The position numbers were made by a program, and so were the translations under genes. 64,000 nt of DNA, taken from positions 12,919 to 76,918 of the forward strand of contig JAEZCE010000070.1 of NCBI GenBank assembly GCA_023429995.1. Direction: 5' to 3'. The stretch is from Bacillota bacterium (GTDB lineage Bacteria > Bacillota > UBA4882 > UBA8346). This document shows, piece by piece, positions 58,983 through 64,000 of the stretch. The notes beneath the pieces are model-generated. The model did no database searches. It was not told where the DNA came from and worked only from the letters and a program-made list of their open reading frames with translations. Positions within the stretch are counted from its first letter, which is position 1, and every line of letters starts with the position of its first letter.

Positions 58983-60593
58983 ATGCTTCAATTTTTCAAA
59001 CGAAAGTTGACATTTTTTAAAAAAAGCCGGCAACATCCCCGGACAGAACGAGAATTTCCTGTAAAATCCGAAATTTCCCCTACCGAAATATCGAAAAATC
59101 TCTCGACCAATTTTGACCGCATTCATAAGATTTTCGATAACAGCGCCGATTTGGTAGTCCGGCGCTTTGCCATCGGCTCCCTTTCCATTGAAGCAATGAT
59201 CGTAAACTTGAGCGGAATGAGTGAATTAAAGTTAATCAACGATAACATCATGGGTTCATTGATGGGGGAAATAAAAAAAACCGCTTCCCCGGAGCGGATT
59301 ACCTTGGAATACCTTAAAGATTCCGCCATTAACTTGAATGGGGTTCATGAAACCAGCTTCATGGACGAAGCAGTGACCGCTATTCTCAATGGTAATGCGG
59401 CCTTTTTTCTGGATGGCTCATCCAAAGCCCTGATCATGAATACCAGGACCTGGGCCCATCGGGGTGTCCAGCAACCGGAGACCGAACCGGTCGTCCGAGG
59501 TTCCAGGGAAGGTTTTACTGAAACCTTATCCATTAACATCAGCCAGATCCGGAGAAAAATCAAGGATCCCGAATTATCTTTCGAAAAGATTCAACTGGGC
59601 CGGCGAACCCGGACCGAAGTTTGTGTGGTTTTTATCCGGGATATCGCCAATCCCAAAATTGTGGCGGAAGTATGGCGGAGGCTCAAAAAAATTGACATTG
59701 ATTCGGTGTTGGAATCGGGTTATCTTGAAGAATTCATTCAGGATGCTCCCTTCTCCATTTTCCCAACAGTCGGCAATACGGAAACCCCCGATAAATTCGC
59801 CGCTAAAATATTGGAAGGCCGGGTCGGCATATTGGTTGACGGAACGCCATTTGCTCTGACCGTTCCGTTTCTGTTTATTGAAAGCTTTCAGGTTGCGGAA
59901 GATTATTACTCCCGCTCCTTTTTTACTTCTTTAATCCGCTTGATTCGTTTTCTCGCGCTCCACCTGACCATTGTCCTGCCCGCGCTTTATGTCGCGGTGA
60001 TCACATTCCATCCCAATGTTGTCCCGGAAACCCTATTACTGACCATTGCCAGAACCCGGGAGGGAATTCCCTTTCCCGCCTTCATCGAGGCTTTGGTGAT
60101 GGGCATTTTTTATGAGATGTTCCGTGAAGGAGCGGTGCGAATGCCGCGCATTGTGGGACAGGCAGTCAGCATAGTGGGAGCCCTGATCCTGGGAGAAGCG
60201 GCGGTTAATGCCGGAGTGATCAGCCCGATTATGGTCATTATCACCGGCTTGACTGCGGTGACCGGGTTTTTGCTCCCGCCTCAGACTGATTCCATCACCT
60301 TGCTACGAATTCCGTTGCTGGTCATCGCCTCCTTTTTTGGCCTTTTCGGAATTATCTGGAGTTATATCATTGTTGTGATCCATCTGGCGTCGTTACGTTC
60401 CTTCGGCGCCCCTTACTTTTCACCGATTATGCCGCTTACATTCGCGGATTTAAAAGATTCTTTGGTCAGGGTACCCTGGTGGATGATGAAAACCAGGCCG
60501 CGATCCATCGACTGGCAGGGATCGATCCGGGAGGGTGAAAATCTCCAGCCCAATGCGGCCGGACCGGAACCTCCGGGAGAGCAGGAATCATGA
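58983..60593 (+). CDS. gerA: Spore germination receptor subunit A (GerA family)
   Basis: The 536-residue GerA/SpoVAF-type protein has a soluble N-terminal part of about 300 residues (NFDRIHKIFDNSADLVVRRFAIG, MDEAVTAILNGNAAFFLDGSSKALIMNTR, GVQQPETEPVVRGSREGFTETLSINISQIRRKI, LGRRTRTEVCVVFIRDIANP) and then four to five membrane segments from about residue 315, ending with HLASLRSFGAPYFSPI. It is one of three subunits that sense germinants in the spore inner membrane. ATG 58983 follows AAGGAG by five nt. Its stop overlaps the next start (ATGA). Confidence 0.95.
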   Translation: MLQFFKRKLTFFKKSRQHPRTEREFPVKSEISPTEISKNLSTNFDRIHKIFDNSADLVVRRFAIGSLSIEAMIVNLSGMSELKLINDNIMGSLMGEIKKTASPERITLEYLKDSAINLNGVHETSFMDEAVTAILNGNAAFFLDGSSKALIMNTRTWAHRGVQQPETEPVVRGSREGFTETLSINISQIRRKIKDPELSFEKIQLGRRTRTEVCVVFIRDIANPKIVAEVWRRLKKIDIDSVLESGYLEEFIQDAPFSIFPTVGNTETPDKFAAKILEGRVGILVDGTPFALTVPFLFIESFQVAEDYYSRSFFTSLIRLIRFLALHLTIVLPALYVAVITFHPNVVPETLLLTIARTREGIPFPAFIEALVMGIFYEMFREGAVRMPRIVGQAVSIVGALILGEAAVNAGVISPIMVIITGLTAVTGFLLPPQTDSITLLRIPLLVIASFFGLFGIIWSYIIVVIHLASLRSFGAPYFSPIMPLTFADLKDSLVRVPWWMMKTRPRSIDWQGSIREGENLQPNAAGPEPPGEQES

Positions 60594-61762
60594 AAAAATA
60601 CTTCATTTTCGTATCCATTCTTTTAGGGGTAATCCTCCATGTTGCCGGCTGTTGGGATCAGGTTGAATTGAACAAGCGCGCTTTCATTATAGCGCTTGGG
60701 ATTGACAAAGCCGAGGAAGCGGGGAAAATCACCCTGACCTTTCAAGCGATCATCCCGTCCCGATTGGCCGACCCGCTGGGGCATAGTGAAAAAGCGTCGG
60801 CAGTCCGGGTGATTTCCACCAGCGGTGTGACGATTTTAGACGCTACCAATAACTTCCAGAAGCAGACTAACGCAATTCCTTATTTTCTAAAAAACCGTCT
60901 GTTGATTATTGGCGAAGATTTAGCCCGGGAGAGTGTTCAACCGGTCATGGATTATTTTGTCCGCAACATGCAAAGCCATCCCCGGGCTTGGGTTTTGATC
61001 GCGAAAGGAAAGGCTGCCATGATCGTAAAATGGAAAAGCGAAGTGAATCAAATTCCCGCCAATTATATTACCGACTTACTGTATTGCAGCACCAGACAGG
61101 CAGTCACCGCTTTTGCCACGGAGGATATCCACCGTTTTATCCTGGCGCTTTCAAGCCCCTCAACCTCCCCTGCCACCTCCGGCATTGAAATCGTCCAGGA
61201 ACGGACCAACGAGCCTCCTGAGATCAGAATATTCGGGACTGCAGTTTTTAAACGGGATAAACTGGCCGGGTGGATGGGATTACGGGAAACCCGGGGGTTA
61301 CTTTGGATTACCAATCAATCTACCCAAGGCATATTGGAAACCGGGTATCCTGATCCCCGGAAACGGAATTTGGTTCAGCAAGTAACCCGATCAAAAAGTA
61401 AAATCAAGCCAAAGCTCAACCACGGCAAAATTGAAATTGAAATCAATGTAAGGGAAGAAGGAAGTATCGGAGAACAGGACGGCAGTTTGAAATTGACCGA
61501 GCCCGGCATGACTCGGATCCTGGAAAAACGCAAAGCCGCGGAAATGAGAGGAGATATCGAGCGTTGTCTTAAAAAATGTCAATGGGAATTTCATTCGGAT
61601 ATCTTCGGTTTCGGTGAAGAAATCCAGCGCAAGTTTCCCAAAGAATGGGCACGGTTGGAACCGGAATGGGATAGAGAATTTTCACGTCTGAAAATCAAGA
61701 TAAACACCAAAGCGCGGATCAACGGGACCGGTTTTATCACTGACCCCATCAACCTCAAATAA
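60590..61762 (+). CDS. gerC: Spore germination receptor lipoprotein subunit (GerC family)
   Basis: The 390-residue protein has a lipoprotein signal with VAGC (Cys21), then GCWDQVELNKRAFIIALGIDKAEE, the characteristic start of Ger(x)C proteins, and later ENRLLIIGE-like and RGLLW segments. The protein sits on the outer face of the spore inner membrane as third subunit of the germinant receptor. ATG 60590 overlaps the gerA stop by four bases, giving translational coupling. The order A-C-B differs from the A-B-C of B. subtilis gerA. Confidence 0.93.
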   Translation: MKKYFIFVSILLGVILHVAGCWDQVELNKRAFIIALGIDKAEEAGKITLTFQAIIPSRLADPLGHSEKASAVRVISTSGVTILDATNNFQKQTNAIPYFLKNRLLIIGEDLARESVQPVMDYFVRNMQSHPRAWVLIAKGKAAMIVKWKSEVNQIPANYITDLLYCSTRQAVTAFATEDIHRFILALSSPSTSPATSGIEIVQERTNEPPEIRIFGTAVFKRDKLAGWMGLRETRGLLWITNQSTQGILETGYPDPRKRNLVQQVTRSKSKIKPKLNHGKIEIEINVREEGSIGEQDGSLKLTEPGMTRILEKRKAAEMRGDIERCLKKCQWEFHSDIFGFGEEIQRKFPKEWARLEPEWDREFSRLKIKINTKARINGTGFITDPINLK

Positions 61763-61777
61763 GAAAGGAACTTCATT

Positions 61778-62866
61778 TTGTTTCAGGATCAAGAAAAGAT
61801 ATCGGGTAATCAAGCCCTCATGCTAACTTTAGCCGCAGGTGTCGGTAATATTTTCGTCGTTTTAGCGGTTCCGGCCATCCAGGAAGCCGGCCGCGACGGA
61901 TGGCTCCCAGTATTCATTTCCTATGGACTGGCCATAGGGATCGGCCTTTCTTTGTTTGATTTGGAACGTCGTTTTCCCAATCTCACTTTTATTCAGCTTT
62001 TACCGGCTGTCTTCGGAAAAGTATTGGGTAAGCTGGCCGGGTTATCCTATATCCTAGGCTGGTGGATCATGGCCCCCCTGATCATCCGGGAAATTGCGGA
62101 ACTTATCCGCTTTTTCCTTCCTTTCACCCCAACCTGGGTGATTGTTGTTTTTATGGCATTGCTGGTTGTTTACGTAATGTATAAAGGATTTGAAGTTTTT
62201 GCCCGCACGGCTGAACTTTTCGTGGTGCTGATCATCTTTTTGATTATTTTGATTCTTGCTCTCAACTTTTCGAATTTTACCTGGAATAATCTGACTCCGG
62301 TCTTGGCAAACGGATTCGGTCCGGTGCTGAAGGGTTTATGGGTCCAATTCCCTTATGCCCTGGAAACCATTTTATTTATGGCCTTATGGCTTCCCTGCGT
62401 GAATAAACGCCAGGACGGCCTCCGCGCAATTTTATTGGGCATGCCGCTGGCCGGGATATTGTTAACGATTTTGGTCGCCGCCAACATTGCTTTTACCGGA
62501 ATCACTTTGACCGCCCGTTTTATTTTCCCGGTTTTTTACATGTCGCGCTACATCTTCATCGGCAATTTCCTTACGGGTATGGAAGCGGTTTTTATGGTTT
62601 TATGGCTAATATCAAGCTATCTGGAAATCCTCGTTTTTTATTATCCATCCGTAGTCGGACTGGCGCAGTGGCTTAACTTAAAAGAATATCAACCGTTAAT
62701 CCTGCCGATGATGTTGATCACGGTCATCCTAACGCTAGTACCATCCAATGTCATCGAAGTAATTAAGCTTGATACTTTAAAAAACCCCATCATCATATTG
62801 CCTTTGGGTTTGTTGATCCCCATTACCTGGCTGGTGGCAGTGGTTCGAAAGTTGAACCGTTCATAA
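61778..62866 (+). CDS. gerB: Spore germination receptor permease-like subunit (GerB family)
   Basis: The 362-residue protein has about ten membrane segments and starts MFQDQEKISGNQALMLTLAAGVGNIFVVLAVPAIQEAGRDGWLPVF. The GerAB/APC-superfamily pattern is clear (FDLERRFPNLTFIQLLPAVFGKVLGKLAGL). It probably forms the germinant-binding membrane part of the receptor. Translation begins at TTG 61778 after AAAGGAA. It is 15 nt after gerC and ends the operon; a terminator-like hairpin follows. Confidence 0.93.
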   Translation: MFQDQEKISGNQALMLTLAAGVGNIFVVLAVPAIQEAGRDGWLPVFISYGLAIGIGLSLFDLERRFPNLTFIQLLPAVFGKVLGKLAGLSYILGWWIMAPLIIREIAELIRFFLPFTPTWVIVVFMALLVVYVMYKGFEVFARTAELFVVLIIFLIILILALNFSNFTWNNLTPVLANGFGPVLKGLWVQFPYALETILFMALWLPCVNKRQDGLRAILLGMPLAGILLTILVAANIAFTGITLTARFIFPVFYMSRYIFIGNFLTGMEAVFMVLWLISSYLEILVFYYPSVVGLAQWLNLKEYQPLILPMMLITVILTLVPSNVIEVIKLDTLKNPIIILPLGLLIPITWLVAVVRKLNRS

Positions 62867-62893
62867 ATCATCGGGGTGATTTCATTCTTTTTT
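62865..62893 (+). terminator. Terminator after the germination operon
   Basis: AAATCA and TGATTT around TCGGGG, followed by CATTCTTTTTT. The stem is short (6 bp). Confidence 0.55.
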
Positions 62894-62919
62894 CCTTAAT
62901 GCAATCCGGGAAAATTCAA

Positions 62920-62928
62920 CATATGTTA
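62920..62928 (+). promoter_or_regulatory. Sigma-K/E-like -10 element upstream of the YjcZ-like gene
   Basis: CATATGTTA fits CATANNNTA, 31 nt before the start codon at 62960. No AC is at the right spacing, so this is a weak match. Confidence 0.3.
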
Positions 62929-62959
62929 TCGTAGAATCTTTTACCGGGAGGTGTATAGG

Positions 62960-63079
62960 ATGGGATTTGCTGACGGCGCCGGTGTGAACGCCGAAGGGTT
63001 TGGGGGCGGCGGTTGTCTTTGCATTATTCTGATTCTTTTACTTTTCTGCTGCTTCTGCGGTGGTGGCCGTTTTATTTAA
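62960..63079 (+). CDS. YjcZ-like small sporulation protein (39 residues)
   Basis: The protein starts MGFADGAGVNAEGFGGGG, has a hydrophobic core CLCIILILLLFCCFC, and ends GGGRFI. A short Gly-rich head plus one Cys-containing hydrophobic helix is the build of the YjcZ/YuzJ-type small proteins of sporulating Bacillota. GGGAGGTG gives a strong ribosome site. The gene is too short for most gene-finding thresholds. A strong terminator follows. It is expected to be membrane-bound in the spore; its function is unknown. Confidence 0.75.
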   Translation: MGFADGAGVNAEGFGGGGCLCIILILLLFCCFCGGGRFI

Positions 63080-63101
63080 TAATTCCGTAAAATCAATTCA
63101 T

Positions 63102-63135
63102 AAAAGGATGCCGGTTTGTGGGGGCATCCTTTTCA
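63102..63135 (+). terminator. Terminator of the YjcZ-like gene, overlapping a gene remnant
   Basis: AAAAGGATGCC (63102-63112) pairs perfectly with GGCATCCTTTT (63123-63133). The right arm falls in the first codons of the nitroreductase remnant. Confidence 0.82.
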
Positions 63136-63390
63136 TTTTATGACATCGGCGCTTATTCGCAGAGCCTGATGCTTGCCGCTATCGAGCAGGGCCTTTCCAC
63201 CATACCCGCGATAACGCTCGTGCTTTATCCGGACGTTCTCCGGCGGGAATTGAAAATCCCGGATAATCTGAAAATTACCATCGGCATTGCCATCGGTTAT
63301 GCGGACAACGAGAATGGAATCAACAACTTCGTCAGCGGCAGGAGTTCCCTTGAAGAAACCGTGCATTTTCTCGACGAGGAAGGGAAATAA
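63118..63390 (+). pseudogene. C-terminal remnant of a nitroreductase
   Basis: The 90-residue frame (GTG at 63118) reads GASFSFYDIGAYSQSLMLAAIEQGLSTIPA, YPDVLRRELKIPDNLKITIGIAIGYAD and INNFVSGRSSLEETV. These match the C-terminal part of FMN nitroreductases (full length about 200-220 residues). The N-terminal FMN- and substrate-binding part is missing, and there is no ribosome site; the frame begins inside a terminator hairpin. It is best read as a decayed gene truncated by rearrangement. Confidence 0.75.
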
Positions 63391-63788
63391 GTTATCTCAC
63401 CGATAGCGCCGGATGGGGATTGAAACGGTCAATCCCCTCAAAATATCCCTTTGGGATGATATAGAAAAAATTAGTAAACATTATCTCCAAAAGAAATCCA
63501 TATATTCCCGTACCATACCCCCTTCTGCCCCACATCGCCCATAAACCCAATCCCGGCCGGGATTATGTCCATGGGGCCACCCTTGGGCAAGGCGTTATCA
63601 AAAAAATGATGACGAATTTCGAAGGTTAAAAAAGACCTTCCCCCCGGCAAGCCAACTCCGGAAACCAAGTCGGCTTCCGGGGTTGTGGGGGTGTGGGGCA
63701 AATGGGGGTTGCAAAAAACATATATATTTTTCTTTCATATAAAATTTGCTGACTATTCCGTTAACTCAGGGAAATTGTTAAATAGCTC
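63391..63788. other. 398-nt gap with a doubtful fragment
   Basis: One minus-strand frame (63471-63701) encodes 76 residues ending in a beta-strand-like GVWYGNIWISFGDNVY. It starts at TTG without a ribosome site and lies among inverted-repeat-like GC-rich DNA. It could be the 3' part of a decayed gene. No other gene is supported. Confidence 0.3.
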
Positions 63789-64000
63789 TTAACTGGTCTT
63801 TTTAAGATGAGGCGCTTTACCGATAATATCCCAAGGACAGTCGGCCATTGCCGTAATACATCGCTCAAAAATCCGGTCCAGCATGTGACGGCGATTAAAA
63901 CGATAACTGAATTCATCAAGATAGCTTTGAAGATATTTTGAATCCAGACCATGAAATGTGCCGCCAATCAGCGCTTTGGCATTTGAAACCATCGTATGCA
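63789..64000 (-). CDS. IS1595-family transposase, C-terminal part, cut by window edge
   Basis: The minus-strand frame from the window edge to 63789 reads SNAKALIGGTFHGLDSKYLQSYLDEFSYRFNRRHMLDRIFERCI. The pattern SN-K-x-L-GTxHG-x-x-KYLQxYLDEFxYRFNRR is the C-terminal hallmark of ISXO2-like (IS1595) transposases. The N-terminal zinc ribbon and most of the catalytic domain lie outside the window. The inverted end of the element should lie below 63789, but I could not define it. Confidence 0.8.
   Translation of the reverse strand, partial: HTMVSNAKALIGGTFHGLDSKYLQSYLDEFSYRFNRRHMLDRIFERCITAMADCPWDIIGKAPHLKKTS

Noticed and set aside
63471..63701. 76-residue minus-strand frame as an intact gene
   Set aside because: TTG start without a ribosome site and no family match; kept only as a doubtful fragment.
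1..64000. tRNA, rRNA, CRISPR arrays, riboswitches
   Set aside because: I looked for cloverleaf-like segments, regularly spaced direct repeats and common aptamer cores and found none that I could support.
1..64000. Flagellin or S-layer genes as glycan targets
   Set aside because: No flagellin, hook or S-layer-homology motif was seen in any frame; this moved the acceptor guess to spore-surface proteins.

Overview
The window looks like chromosome of an endospore-forming Bacillota (Firmicutes), probably a clostridial or Peptococcaceae-like lineage; I cannot name the species. The support is a tricistronic gerA-type germinant receptor operon, two cgeB-like genes, a GerE-like LuxR regulator, a giant DUF3794/SPOCS-repeat protein, several LysM spore-coat-like proteins, a YjcZ-like 39-residue protein, a YkuD transpeptidase and a cold-shock protein. 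Shine-Dalgarno sequences are strong, TTG starts are frequent, and no tRNA, rRNA, CRISPR array or flagellar gene was seen.

Layout. 1-1 kb: two LysM proteins with R/P/Y-rich linkers. 1.1-4.3 kb: a three-gene UDP-linked 2-acetamido-6-deoxy-L-sugar pathway (WbvB/WbvR/WbvD-like, probably UDP-L-QuiNAc). 4.5-6.2 kb: a Cys-rich surface-like protein and a glycosyltransferase. 6.4-9.6 kb: class III aminotransferase, atypical Gfo/Idh/MocA oxidoreductase and nitrilase-family amidase. 9.9-15.8 kb (plus strand): a glycosyltransferase, three tandem GT-B-like paralogs and a CMP-sugar synthetase-like gene. 15.9-27.4 kb (minus strand): three tandem GT-D paralogs, methyltransferases, two SDRs, a VOC protein, a class III aminotransferase, a second CMP-sugar synthetase, a TIM-barrel isomerase, a NeuB-type synthase without SAF domain, and a KdsC-like phosphatase. 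27.7-33 kb: LegB/LegC/LegG/LegH-like genes plus a second DegT aminotransferase. 33-47 kb: RmlC/RmlD/RmlA-like genes, a GDP-mannose-dehydratase-like gene, GT2 enzymes, three PF13712-like glycosyltransferases, two CgeB-like glycosyltransferases and two paralogs of an unrecognised ~200-residue protein. 47-58.7 kb: SPOCS-repeat protein and assorted housekeeping or spore genes. 59-62.9 kb: gerA-gerC-gerB. 63-64 kb: decaying nitroreductase remnant and the end of an IS1595-family transposase.

Interpretation. Roughly 45 kb is a surface-glycan island with at least two nonulosonic-acid-type branches (legionaminic-like, and a possible 9-phosphate/KDN-like branch), an L-QuiNAc-like branch and rhamnose/6-deoxyhexose elements, plus about 15 glycosyltransferases, many in tandem triplets. 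Four sequences match the mother-cell sigma-K consensus (AC, 16-17 nt, CATANNNTA). They lie upstream of a LysM protein, the LegB-like gene and both copies of the novel ~200-residue family. No flagellin gene is present. My main inference is that this is a late-sporulation programme that builds and attaches an unusual, sialic-acid-like glycan to the spore surface (exosporium or crust), with the new protein family as candidate structural components or acceptors.
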